A stretch of DNA of 64,000 bases from Ramazzottius varieornatus. Taxonomy: Eukaryota > Tardigrada > Eutardigrada > Parachela > Ramazzottiidae. This document shows positions 27,818 to 39,548 of this stretch, piece by piece (position 1 is the first letter of the stretch; each line of letters begins with the position of its first letter). The DNA lies in contig BDGG01000013.1 in assembly GCA_001949185.1 (NCBI GenBank), positions 124,001 to 188,000 on the forward strand, in the 5' to 3' direction. Position numbers and translations under genes: made by a program. The notes below the pieces were generated by a model. It was not told the origin of the DNA. It did not search any database and worked only from the letters and a program-made list of their open reading frames with translations.

Positions 27818-28783
27818 CTATCGAGGAACTTGCTGAGGGTATTTTTGCATCACTTTCGCCCATATTTTCCGCTGATTCTGTAGGGTGTGCGCATGAGCAG
27901 CAACAAACTCCATCGGTCGCACGTATGAGGGTAGCCTCAATTTCCGGTTCTGCTCCATCAAAAGATAAGTCTCATGTAGGCGGGAAACTCCCATCTTCTC
28001 AGCCACGAAACCCGTTGCGAAAACGTCTTCCAGCGAAATATAGAACGCCTTGGGCGTTCCTTGAGCCAACAGCGATACTGCTGTCCATGTCATTATGCGC
28101 ATAGGTCCGGCACAAAAGGGCGGAAATGTCCTATTCGGATACAGGAAAGCGGAACAAGCCATTTACTCTTTTTATCCCGATGAACGTAATCGTTCACGCA
28201 TCGTTTACAAAATAGCATTGGCTTCGTGGAGTCTTTCAAGTGGTTTCGCAGAGTGTCCCTTAAGAGCCAAGGTTTGATGATGAGGTCGTCGTCAGCCTTC
28301 ACAACGAACGTCGCTTCTGGACAGCAAGTTGAAGCCCAGTACAGAGCGGCAATTTCCTTGAAAGTAAGGTTTTTGTACGAGTCCTTAAAATCGGCTTGGA
28401 CGATGTCGTGGAAGGTTCGGCTTTCATTGTCGACCTGCGTCTGGATTGCGGTACTGTCAGGATGGCCAAGGATGAGTACTGTGGTGAAATCGTACTGTAG
28501 TTTAGAAATGAGAATCGGCCCAGGTCTGACCAAGGAAAGCACGTCGGTCAGCGTTGGCTGGAGAACTGTGAATGTATATGAGGAAGTTCAGGTGGATGGA
28601 GAAACTGGCGTTGATGTTGGAGCAAATGACGGGTTCGTTGATCAGGAAAATAGGTTTGTAAGGCCAACCGGAAGTCACGTTGGTAGAAACTTCGGATGTG
28701 GGCAGCAGAAGTATCCGAATACCGAGGAGAAGTAGAAATCCGAACATCAGGAAAAAGGCAACTGTCCATCGTGGGCGTGGCAC
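27818..28783 (-). CDS. Beta-1,3-galactosyltransferase-like protein with two frame breaks
   Basis: Glycosyltransferase family 31, type II Golgi membrane enzyme. Near the start, WTVAFFLMFGFLLLLGIRILLL is the membrane anchor (read in two halves: WTVAFFLMFGF and LLLLGIRILLL), followed by a stem. Then NADRRAFLGQTW (family RxxIRxTW), YDFTTVLILG, DSYKNLTFKE, VVKADDDLII (DxD metal-binding motif), KSKW, YPNRTFPPFCAG and LEDVFATGF (EDV motif). The 5' and 3' parts share one frame but the middle (about 28500 to 28165) is in another. One base too many near 28500-28520 and one too few near 28165 would explain it; no GT-AG intron fits. There is no ATG ahead of the anchor: the frame starts at GTG 28783, with an ATG at 28750 inside the anchor. 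It is either a recent pseudogene or an assembly with two indels. All motifs are otherwise intact. Confidence 0.7.
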
Positions 28784-29832
28784 AGAGGTGGCATCAAAAT
28801 TTAGGACGAATACCTTGTACTACAGAAGCTTTGGTCATACGTGTATCAAACGATACCTCCTAAATATTTGCAACATTCAGCTCAGAGTATCTAGAGTGTG
28901 AGATGATGTGTTTCACTACACCACGGTCCACGTACAGTAGCAAAGGGTCAATTCCCGACAGTGAGGAGAGTGTATTTGTTGTACACACAGACTATGATTT
29001 GCAATTACTGTATACTCTCTCGAAATTCACGTACGTCACTCCATTCAGAGTGTAAAACTAGACGGTAAGACCCCGATGATTTGAGAGTCAGTGACGTACG
29101 TGAATTTCGGAAGAGCATACAGTATATGGATCGTCCACATTTGTAACGCAGTAAAGATGCAACGACAGGCGGATATTGATTACAAATTATGCCCGTGCCG
29201 GACGCGGTATGCTTGCAGCGTTCAGGTATCGCCATTTTCACTGGACGAATACGACGAACTCGTAACTCGTCGAAGAGCATTCGTTCTCGAATTGTTCCAC
29301 AGACGTTCTTTCTTTAGATATGTCACACACCCCTGTCCGATACTGTGTCGATACAGTTGATGGAATGATGCTTTCAACCACTTTATATAGCGGGAACGCT
29401 ACAATGTTCGATATGGCAAGTTCGTACTTTCATGGCGCGCCGCAGGATTTCGAGAGTTTCAGATGAAGTACCAAATTTGCAGAGTGAAGTTTTTCAGCCG
29501 GCAAGTTGTCGCCGTCAGCGTATTGTGCAAAACACTTGCGCTGCGTCCCTTTTGGGGTGTTTTGAAATGTCTCAGCAGCTGGCTCGACAGTAGCAAGTTC
29601 AAGTACTCCACATGACCAAAACAGCCGCAGTTCTTCGCAGACAGTCTTTCTTCGGTTTTGAAACACTTTGCGTTGCGGACATTGTTTCAGCCTGGAGCGG
29701 AATTAGCTTCCTGCGCGGGTAAGTGCTTTTATTCATGGACCAAAAAGACGTTAGGAATTTCTATTAATTAAAGTATTAATGTTGTATGTAGTTGGGGGTT
29801 TCTTCAAACAATCCCGCAATAAGAGCTCGACA
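28784..29832. other. Intergenic with an imperfect inverted repeat, no gene supported
   Basis: Around 29008-29042 (TACTCTCTCGAAATTCACGT then ACGTCACT) and 29090-29126 (AGTGACGTACGTGAATTTCG then a diverged GAGCATACAGTATA) an imperfect inverted repeat suggests a small foldback element. No coding region was supported. Confidence 0.5.
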
Positions 29833-31801
29833 ATGCTGTCCAGCACCGAGATCACGTTGGCTGTGGCTTTGCTCGCAGTTGCTGTTGGCGCCCTCCCACG
29901 TAAGTTCGCTGAGGTTTGAGGTGATACTATGAACCTTTTCACCTTCTGGTTTCCCGTCACAGAACCTTGGAGCTTTTTCAGATGCCAAAGTCCAGCATTG
30001 CGGACGCCCCGTGACGGCTATGGAACGGATTTACACACCAGGAAGCCGCATTGTTGGCGGCAAGATTGCGCTGGACCAAAGCTGGCCTTGGATCGGTGCT
30101 CTGATGAAGCAGAAAGACCCAAAATACCTTCCTTACCAATTTTGCGGAGGAACTGTGGTCAGTGAGAAAATAAAATCATGCAGTCATAACCTCGTAGAGG
30201 AACTCGGGAATCGCTGATCTCATATTGTATTCGAAATCAGTCGCTCATCGTCTGGCAGATGTGTGTGATGGATGAATCAGTTGATTGATGGCTTTGCTCA
30301 ATGTTTTGGCGGCTAATTTCATTGTTGCGCTTCTCTATAGTTGAGTGACTCTTGGGTCATCACAGCGGGACATTGCGTGGCCAGCATGTCCGAAGCCGAC
30401 ATTATCCGCAAAGTGAAAGTCGTCCTGGGTCACGAGAACCTGTTGAACGCTTACCGGGATAAAGAAAACACTTTCCGCTCCATTTGTAAGGTGGTCAAGC
30501 ACGAAAAGTACGACGTGCCCATTGGCTCGACCAACAATGACGTGGCCCTGCTGAAACTCTGTACACCGGCGACTCTTTCCGATGACATCCAGCCGGCTTG
30601 CTTGCCGTCAAAGTCCATCTACGATGCGGCCGAAGGGGAGAATGTGCTGAAGGACAAGAGCGCCAACGATCGACGAGTTGGCTTCGTTGGTGGATGGGGA
30701 CGTCTTAGCGAGACCCAAAGTAAGTCAGCAAACCGCTGGGCCAAGCCAGAATTTGCAAACGCCAGGTCTCTCTTACAGAAAACGTACCAGGCCAACCGCC
30801 GTGGTTCGGAGCAGGAAGTGATGACTTGCAACAAGTCAATGTCGACATTTACCAATTTAGCGAATGCAAGACCAAACTGAAGGGATACTACTTTGGGCAG
30901 AATATGGTACGCAGTTGACATTGCAGCTCCTGAGCGCCCCCCTTTTTCCCCCAAATTAATTCCGACGGTGGGATGAGGTTGGCGCGCGCGGTGATGTGGG
31001 CAGTAATGTGAACTTGAAGTTGGTTTGCTTTGGTAGATTTGTGGAGGTTTCGATGAGGGCGGAAAAGACTCGTGCCAAGGTGATTCTGGCGGACCGCTGA
31101 TCTTGAAGAACGCCGAAGGTCTCTACGAGCTACAGGGAGTCGTCAGCTGGGGAGCCGGGGTGAGTAGCACGGTGTAGCTAAGGTGGCAGGCAGGGCAAGC
31201 ACTTGCCGTATCAGTACAGTGACCTTTAGTAACATGACAGTCCACTTGTTCGGAATCCGTACACTATGCTTCCATTTCAAATGGGCAAAATTACCATAAA
31301 CAGGACGGCTCGCCATGGAGTTTTCTTGATTGTTTGTTCATTCGAACGTAACAACACTAGCAACCTGCTGCATTCACTTTTCGCTCTTCGCAAACAGAAA
31401 CACTACCCAGAACCTCGAAGTATACAAGAAGGCTTTGCCAGTGCTGCATTCGGTCAAATCGATTGTGAAGGCATGGTTGGAAATTGACAGTTCCACTACA
31501 CCGAACTACTTTGGCAAAGCTGGCGCGGTTCATATGGTGGAAAACCATTAGCTGATTGTTGATCAAGTTGACTTTCCATAGATTATGGACGAAACTTTCT
31601 TATAATTTGGCAAGCTGTACAGTTCATGTTTGACTGGTGGTAGATAGAAAGGGACGAATTGTGCACAGATTTCGAACGAGTGGACCGAATTGAGACTGAT
31701 GAGTTTTCGTGTTACAGTGTGCACGAGCAAACATGCCGGGGATTTATGCCAACGTTTATAACCTCCGCCCATGGATAGAGGAAAAGATGGCCGCCAACTA
31801 A
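29833..31801 (+). CDS. Secreted trypsin-like serine protease (S1A)
   Basis: Six exons, 29833-29899, 29982-30157, 30341-30719, 30791-30906, 31037-31159 and 31718-31801, join in phase to 314 residues. The N-terminus ([20 protein letters not shown]) is a signal peptide. A short propeptide with a Cys precedes the activation site R|IVGG. The catalytic triad is visible: His in ITAGHC, Asp in NNDVALLKL and Ser in CQGDSGGPL. Asp six residues before the active Ser (DSCQGDSGG) predicts trypsin-like cleavage after Arg/Lys. [11 protein letters not shown] and PGIYANVYN complete the fold. The domain is a little long because of an insertion around [17 protein letters not shown]. There is no clip or other extra domain. 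Its substrate is unknown. Confidence 0.92.
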
Positions 31802-32049
31802 AGTTGACAAACCAGAAAGCAATTACCTCGTTTGCTATCGAAGTAGCTTAATGTACTTCCACTTTATTGTCACTGCAATACATCAAGGATACCTGCAAAT
31901 TTCGTAGAAAATGAACCAAACGGGGACTCTATTGTTACCAGACTTATGCTGTTTGTGGACCAGACAATAAAGTCCCCAGTTAATGTTATGACGCAATGGG
32001 AAGTGGGAAGTATGGGTAAAGAACGCACAGTATTGATGTTTTATCGAAG

Positions 32050-32766
32050 TTAGCCGTGATGCGTGGGCTTCTCGCCCTCTTCCTGCTTGCCTTCTGCCTT
32101 CTTGTTTTTTTCACCTCCCACCGAAATTTCTACAGTTGAACCTTCTTCCTTTTTCTTTTTCCCTTCCCCTTTCTTCTCAACACTCTTGGCTTTCTTCTCG
32201 TTTCCTTCTTCCTTTTCTCCTCCTTCACCTTCTCCCCCTTCTTCTCCTCCTTCCTTCTTTTCTCCCCCTTCTCCCCCTTCTCCCCCTTCTCCACCTTCAC
32301 CGCCTTCACCACCTTCGTCCCCCTTTCCGCCTTCCTCACCACCTCCCTCTCCAGCTTCTCCTTCGCCTTCGGCCTTCTCGCCACCTTCACCTTCCGCAGC
32401 GCCTTTACCCTTGCTCATCTTTTCTGCCTCTGCTTTTTCCTCCTTCTTCTTGGTTGTCGGCTTCTTACCCTCGCCAACAATGTTAATGACGATAGCCGGC
32501 TTTTTGGTCGTCTTCTTGGTCGTCTTCCTTGTCGTGGGCAGCAGAGGTGGTCGAGTCGGTCGCTCTTGGAACAGAGAATGCGGAGGTACATCCCCGTAAT
32601 AACTAAAAATGAGCAGTGCAGCATTCAGTCTGCAGGACTGCAGTATGCCCAAAAGACTAGATACATACCTAGGACAGCGCCAAGGACCATCGCGACCTCC
32701 GACATCGCAGTCCGAGTCGGAGCGGACGCCCACACCTACGATAAAGCCAGATGCATGACGGAACAT
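32050..32766 (-). CDS. Gly/Glu/Lys-rich low-complexity protein (possibly 3' part of the Kazal gene)
   Basis: Exons 32766-32669 and 32602-32050 join in phase 2 (AG|GTATGT, TTTTTAG|T) to 216 residues if the ATG at 32766 is used. After about 50 ordinary residues comes a Thr/Lys stretch (TTRKTTKKTTKKPA), then IVINIVGEG, then about 130 residues dominated by Gly, Glu and Lys with tandem EGG triplets, ending QEEGEKPTHHG. Such composition implies disorder and high charge. The frame is open upstream of the ATG to a TTCTTAG acceptor at 32781. That acceptor is in phase with a strong GTAAGC donor inside the last Kazal exon, so this may be the C-terminus of that secreted protein. Confidence 0.6.
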   Translation of the reverse strand: MFRHASGFIVGVGVRSDSDCDVGGRDGPWRCPRYVSSLLGILQSCRLNAALLIFSYYGDVPPHSLFQERPTRPPLLPTTRKTTKKTTKKPAIVINIVGEGKKPTTKKKEEKAEAEKMSKGKGAAEGEGGEKAEGEGEAGEGGGEEGGKGDEGGEGGEGGEGGEGGEGGEKKEGGEEGGEGEGGEKEEGNEKKAKSVEKKGEGKKKKEEGSTVEISVGGEKNKKAEGKQEEGEKPTHHG

Positions 32767-32803
32767 GAAAGAACGAGGGTCTAAGAATCAATGCTCATAT
32801 CCC

Positions 32804-33440
32804 CTACGTAGCAGTTTGCTTACTGGGAGTGAAGACAAGGGCCGCTTGTAATGCGAAGGGAGAGCGCACCGTGGTGCCATTGGTCAAGCATGCGGCAAAC
32901 GTTCCATGGAATGTCTTCTTCTGCGCATCCAGAAACTCTAAACAAATCATGTTTGAATAGTTCACACTCGATTGTTTCAACTTTATAGCTGCCTTGAAGT
33001 TTACGTACCGGTGAAGTTGAAGCTGCATGGGCAATCTCCCTTGCATCGGAAGCCGAGACCTTTAACAGATCAAGAACTGAGACCATCGATTCGTCCAGTG
33101 AGGCTTGCCGAGAAGAAAAGGACAAACCTGGTGTGGTAGCGATGGAATTGACGAGGTCGCAGATGGACGTGTACGTCAGTCCGTCGTTCGCGCAAACGCG
33201 AGACTGGCTGGGAGCTACGCCGGTGGTCAGACAGCGGCAAAATGGCGGTGTTGGTGGCTCCTCCGTCAGGGTCACCACGCGCCGACCACCGTTCCTTCGA
33301 GTCTCGGCCACAGCGACCCGCGGAAAAGATTGTGCCACGAAACGCTGACCATGGCTTTCATCGGTTATCGACAGGAGGAGAAAGACTACGGCTTCTGCTA
33401 AAAGTAATCGGGACAAAGTGTACTTGCTAAGATAAGACAT
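32804..33440 (-). CDS. Secreted Kazal-domain protein
   Basis: ATG 33440 starts a signal peptide (SRLLLAEAVVFLLLSI). Exons 33440-33128, 33059-33009 and 32937-32804 join in phase 1 to 165 residues. A single Kazal/follistatin-like domain runs through CRCLTTG..., RVCANDGLTYTSICDL and GFRCKGDCPC, with six or more Cys in the family spacing (VC.ND G.TY...C). Kazal domains usually inhibit serine proteases, and a trypsin-like protease gene lies 1 kb away. The region after the domain (FLDAQKKTFHGTFAACLTNG...) is not recognised. If the GTAAGC donor after 32824 is used, the protein continues into the Gly/Glu/Lys-rich exons through a 43-base intron instead of stopping at 32804. Confidence 0.75.
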
Positions 33441-36400
33441 AATGTAGAAATTGTCACAACCAATAGTTATGCTAAGTTGTTTAGAATGTCAGAAAAAAGC
33501 TGCAGCCGCCATTTATACGAGAAATTCAAATCTGTACCGTTCGTCCGATTTTTCACGGTATGAGAAATGGGATTAAATTTTGTGCCGATAAAGGAGTGTG
33601 ATGTCGGGTGGTCTATTGTGTTTTCCTGAGGTAAGTTACAGTTGACGTTATGTGAGAAGCGACGGTCAATTATGAAAGTCGCTCCATCATCAGAATGGCG
33701 TTGTAGCCACCCGGCTGAGCCGATAAGTGGCCTGCCACACGGCAAAGATTTGCTGGAGATTCCCATACAGTTTCAGGGACCCGCAACCGGCTTATCCGCA
33801 GCCCTTTACATGTCGATATCGATGTTAGTATTGGACTGTGTATGAATCACTTAAAAGGTTTTCGCAGTTCCGTCTTACAGTATAACCATGTAGATTGTAG
33901 CATTACTGTACGAAAGCTCGGAGAAACCGGACGCAAATTTCATATGCAGCACACTGTTGGAAAAGCACAATGGTCATCTGGCATAGCGCGCCTATTGACT
34001 TTTGCATCAACGGATGTCAACAGTGGCCATGTTTGTTCAAACTATGCTCGGCCCAGAGATACAGGAGGCGCCGCCGGCGTTCGCCGTCTTCGTGTTTCGT
34101 GTAATTTCCTTTGAGAAGTCAATCGGTTAGTAAGCGCTCTGTCTGACATTCTAACTTTCAAAGAGATATGATGGCTAGTGGCCACTGCGCTCGGAAATCC
34201 TGCACATGTCTTACAAGATAAGAAAAACCATTACGGTGCATTGAAAAGACGGCTTTTCATCGAGCTCGCGCCGCACTAAGCCTATAATCTCGAATTTAGA
34301 GCACAATTTGTTCGGCGACAAGTATGTCAATTGCAAGGGACCAAAGTCCGCCGCTGAGATAACCACTGCGCTCTACGCCCATTCGGCAAATTTGCTTCAT
34401 GGTGCAAAAGCGCGACTGTAGCCTAGACAAAGCACAACTCGAAGTTGCAAACTTTGGAAACCGTAAAAAGTTTTTGCGCAACTGTACTGTAGAACGAAGA
34501 GCAAGTGCGTCAATAGAGTACGCTGTATTTATCTACCATCTTTATTTTGTTAGATCAGACCGTGATGTCACGCCAGTTCACACGGCAGCATATCGACGGG
34601 TACTCAACACGAGATAAAACGCGGCATGAAAGACGCAATATGAGACCGAAAGCCCAAGCAGGCAACCAGGCGTTGAATATTGAAGGACGCGCAGCTGTTC
34701 GCTGCGGCACATGTGCAGCAAAACATGCAGATACACAAGTCTGCCGTCGCCGCATGAAACACTTTCTCCCCTGTCTTTAGCCACAGATAGACCTAGTCAC
34801 ATTTGAGAGCACGTCGATACTTATACCCTTTCCGTCACTCAAAATTTTCCATTTCTCCCGAGAGACCAGATTCTTTTCCTCGCAGTTCTGAACACATTAG
34901 TTTCTTGTTTCAGCAATATTCTTCGTTGTAGTGAATCTTTGTTGGACCATCAAGACTGCAAAGTTGACTGGGAATTTCTCCAGGAAGGATTTTATTGGGG
35001 CAATCCGTTTCTTCAGCACTGGATATCCGCCGCCGAGATTGAAGTTGAGCTGCTACTGTTTCATATCGATCCATTGATCCGGGAAAAGCGATCGATCAGC
35101 ATACGGTGCGCAGCGGCTCCATCACACGGTGTAGGACGCATATGCCTAGTTGCTGGTTCAGCAGATTACTCTGCTGAGTCGTTTCCTGCCTCGTCTCAAG
35201 ACTGCGGCACTCTAGGTAAGTTCGGCTAATTCGCTTGAGCTCTCAGCCACCAGCTGATTTTATTGCGAGTACTCATCAACAGCCATTGTCAAGAGCAAGT
35301 ACCTGCAAACATATGCCACGAAGATTGAAGAACCAAAGGCCGAATGTTATTTTCTGCTCGGCGAAGGAAGCCCCGAAAGGGGAGATTCAAGCTAGAAGGC
35401 AGACAGCGCCGAAAGGAGAAAGACCAAAAGGTCTGGGACACGAGGAATAGGGCCGCTTACTTGCTTGGAAGAGTCCAGTAATCACTCTATTGCCACTAGG
35501 CCTATCGCTTCCTGTCAGGCTGTGGTTGTTCCCTTTTTCGCTTGACTGCTTAACTCGAACAGCACATGCAAGCATAATATTTAATCAGATCATAATGCTA
35601 TACAGACTGACCGCAATCCCCGCCGTGGGCTATGGTGGTTCACTTCCTTGTCCAGGAAATTAATATTGACCGTAGGAAACAGCGCCGCAAAATACCCAGA
35701 TCAGCAAGATTACACGCCTTTCGCCCCAATGCTATTCGCCACGACGTCTCTGCAAAACCACCGCGCAAAATATCAACCTAGCTAATTTATTTTCAAGTAG
35801 TTTATTTTCAAGTAGATCAGGAGCGCGATATATTCACGGCCAGTGGGCCGGAGTCAGCTGTCGGTCTGGCTGCATGACACCATAAACACTTCGGCGCACG
35901 GCCGTATAATGCGATATCCACAAGCCCCTCATTGTGGCTATTGATGTGCTTCATTTACTTTTCCCCAGAGTATACTTGGCCCAACGTACTTTGCAGTCCC
36001 GAAATACATCTGATATCGATCGATCGACATGTTTTCCCTTCTAAATCGAACATGTCCGTATACCATCTTCCTTGCCGCTACTGAGGCTCAGTTCAAGTAC
36101 GCAGAACCATGCCTGTGGTGAACTTGACTGCCTACTTGCTCGACACGTCTCTCCCGTTTCATTTTATTCATTGCGTACACACAAGTAGACGGATGTGAGG
36201 AAGGACACCACAGTTGAGCGCTGTTTGATCTGAATGAATCAAAATACGCAAAGCTCAGTAATTCTGCCCCACCACCGATCATCTCGCGCCATCGTACAGG
36301 ACAAGGAAGTAGAGTGGAGAAGAGCTATAGCCAGGACCTAACGCCTCGTCAAATGTCAAAGCAACACTGTACATTTACATTTGCGCAGTTGTACCAGAAG

Positions 36401-37487
36401 CGACAGCGCCAGAATCTAACATGAACTCATCATCAGTTCTAACTTTGGCCGGACAGATATTGTCAACATGCAAGTAGAGGAAAAATCTTGTTGTGATCAT
36501 CCATCCATGTGTGCGGCAGAAATATGTCTTGTTTTGGTGGAAACTTTACGCCGATGCCTATCATCCAAAATGTTCCTTAGGTGTTAGTCTGGACGAATTA
36601 TCGGCATATTTAGGATGGTATTCATGGATGAAACATTTCCGTCTTTAGTGCCTCGATTGCCTTTCGTGTCAACCTGTGAGGCAAAGTCAAACATAAAATG
36701 ATCGTTATGCCGTAATAACTTTTGTGCCAGCTAGAGTCCTAGGTATCCGCATCGTCGCTTACCTAACTTCTTTCTCCTCATCAATCTTCGCCTTGTCAAC
36801 TTTTGCTCCCCGGTTCTTTTCATTGATGGTGCACCTTCAACCCGGGCACTTGAAAAGTGTCACGACCCAACCTTCGATCTTTCCATTCTTTGCATTCATC
36901 CCAACGGAGCCAGCCCAGTCCAAAAGCAACATCAAACCACATGCTTTGACATGGTTTTACAGCCAATTTATCACACTGCGTCAAACATTGGAGTTACCTG
37001 TTCGCAGTCATGTTTCTGACCAGGCGTAACACCCCAGATCGAAATTAGCCTCAGACGAGCCATTGTTTAGCATGTGATCACACCATGTGAAAACGTGATC
37101 TGGTTCTTGTTTTATCCAGCGGGGATGTTGTTGCAGGCTCAGCAGCCTTGTCGTCTCGTCAAGCCCACTTCCCTTCCTCTGGCCGAACCTCTTCCGCCTC
37201 CTCGCCTCCAGCACATCCCTCAACCTAAACTCCGTTCTCCGTCTGTCAGTCGCCGAACTGTCGCCCGAAACAACAAACCCAAGGCGAGACCGACGTCGCA
37301 CTATCAGCACCCACCGCATTTTCATTATCTTGACCCCACGCGCATCTCCTACCCTTCGTACTACTATCCATCCTACTCCTTCATCGTCTCCAGCCGACGC
37401 CATTCAACCCCATCGTCGGTCACTTCCCGATGTACGGCGGCATATCCCCTGCCCATTCTTCGGCCTAATCGAATCATCACACGAACA
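33441..37487. other. 4-kb intergenic region, no gene supported
   Basis: Several open frames of 60-100 codons occur, but none has an ATG context, splice model or family resemblance I would defend. The last ~400 bases (37090-37487) are C-rich and open in the frame of the next gene, so may be its leader or upstream coding sequence. Confidence 0.45.
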
Positions 37488-38795
37488 ATGGCCACCGCCA
37501 TACAGCAGAGTCCGCTGACCACGGAAAGGTTCGAGAGAACCACCTTCGCCGAACCGGCGCATGTCAGGATTGAGACGACGACCACAACCACGGTTATCTC
37601 AAGAGACATCAATAGAGAGGGAGGCCAGTATTATACCATACCCAAAGGATATCCCGGTGGAAATGTCAGCCATAATCCCCCCATTGTCCGTGTTGTCCAG
37701 AAACCCATCGAAGCGTAAGTCCTGTACACCTTCAAAAGCTTGAGGCCTCCAAACATTAGCAGTGGAGAATCAGCCAATCGCACAATAGTTCTTTTCGCAG
37801 CTGTAACTTGCATCTTTTCCGATTTTTTACGATTGTTTCTAGGCCTGAACATGGGGTGTAGGGTCTGCGCCATGATTGTCACTGACTCGATCTCGCACGG
37901 AAAAGGTTGATGGTTTCATGGGTCTGCCTCGCGAGTCAGTCAGCACATCTTTCGATTAAGTGTGAACATTTTTGATTGACGAGTAAAACTTCCGCCTTGT
38001 TTTTAAGCCATTCTGGTTTTAGGATCCATTCCTTGCTTCCGCAAAATAATTTCGATACTTTTGAAACTAGAACTTTTCAGTATTTTAAACTGCGTCAGCC
38101 TCTTGACATGCAACGCGGAAAGGCTTTTTGCGTTGTGGGTACTACGAAGGAGACTGCAGGACTCGAAGAGATATTTTATGTTTCAAATCTAAAAGAGGGA
38201 GAAATCATGTTGATTTTAACTTGGCCTCCTGCTTTCATTGCTGTCTTCTCTTGAAGAACAAGTTATTTTTCTTCGGCATTTCCCCGATTTTGATTCCTTT
38301 CTCAGGTTGAACGTGGACGGTGACAATCCATTCCGACCGGAAGGTGAACTGTACAAGGAAGCAGAAGAAGTGGTCAAGGCCTACACGTTGCCCCGTGGCA
38401 GTGGCGCACCTTCGCCACTTCCGGGCGAGCACCCGGAAAGCCCCAACCAGAATGACCCCATTCACACCGGAGAAACCACGGCTGTGTCAAACGCTGGCAT
38501 CAACCTGTCATCTCCCAGCCGCAGCCGTGTCACCAGCAGCACGGAGTCTTCCCAGAGCGCCGGGCCAGCAGCCGTAAATCTTCCACAGCCTTCTGACAGC
38601 CAGTCAGGCACCGACCACGTCGAAAAGCCTTCCACTGCTCGCAGAAAATCATCGACGGATGTCCAAGTCAATCACAAACGACAGTCCAACCCGGACAACA
38701 ATGTCCAACCCGATGCCAAGAAGAAGGACAGGAAGGAGAAGAAGAAAAAGAAACCGGTGGGATGCGGGGGCGATAAGCGCTGTTCTATTATGTAA
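37488..38795 (+). CDS. Polybasic CaaX-tailed membrane-anchored protein
   Basis: Exons 37488-37714 and 38306-38795 join in phase 2 (GC|GTAAGT, TTCTCAG|G) to 238 residues. The N-terminal part is polar with a Thr run (RIETTTTTTVISRD) and GGQYYTIPKGYPG. The second exon begins LNVDGDNPFRPEGELYKEAE, then about 110 Ser/Pro-rich residues. It ends with a basic cluster KKKDRKEKKKKKPVG followed by CGGDKRCSIM. CSIM is a CaaX box; Met at the end predicts farnesylation, and the Lys cluster would help plasma-membrane binding. The layout resembles paralemmin-type or other prenylated adaptors (inference). The ATG at 37488 has a good context (ACAATGG), but the frame is open for about 135 codons upstream, so the start is uncertain. 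Confidence 0.7.
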
Positions 38796-39548
38796 TAAGA
38801 CATGACTATTACGTAATGTGTGACTACTGCTGACTTACCGGTTGAACTATGACATTGCATTCATGATAAGCTCGGTATTACATGCATCTTAAGCTTGACA
38901 TTTCGTACCATGACGCTGCATAGTTTCCATTTCGTTATCGGCAATGATTGTTTCTCAATACTGTAGTGTACTATATTCATTTTTGTTCGAGTTTTTTTGT
39001 TCCGGGATATTTCATCTAATAATTTTTTACTATTCTCCCGAGGGGAAATTCTCGTTGAAATCTGAGGCATTACCAGCGTTAACAAGGAAAAATCAGTCCC
39101 AAATAGATTTTCGAGTTCCGAACTTCGAACCTACGGTAGTTACACGGCTTGTCGATTTACGCTCCAGCAAAACGTCAACTGGATATAACAAAAGTGGAAC
39201 AGAAAGAGAAGAAAGTTAAGAATTATGAAAATTCAACACAAACCCGTGAACCTCCGTTTCGCTCCTTCCCATACGACCAACTTCCGGTCAATACAAAAGA
39301 ATTATCAGAATTCCCAAATCGCGTTCTCTCCACAGAGAGAAGCGCCAGTAACAAAACCTCGAAGATGTGTGATTATCCAAGACAACTGGACCTGAATGTG
39401 TCCAAAGTGATAAAGTGGAAAAGATGATCTCAACCTTTTGTGCAAACACAGTCAACAGTTCGAGGTGTCTACCGCGTGTGTAGCGTACGGTGCATTATAC
39501 TACAGAAAAGAAAACCTAAGAACGAAAAGGGATTTGACTGAAGGTTCT
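38796..39548. other. Intergenic, no gene supported
   Basis: A/T-rich sequence between the stops of the CaaX gene (+) and CREB (-); both 3' untranslated regions must lie here. No further gene is seen. Confidence 0.4.

Noticed and set aside
32063-32599. Plus-strand Ser/Pro-rich protein.
   Set aside because: Antisense reading of the Gly/Glu/Lys-rich exon; the minus-strand model has splice sites and a start.
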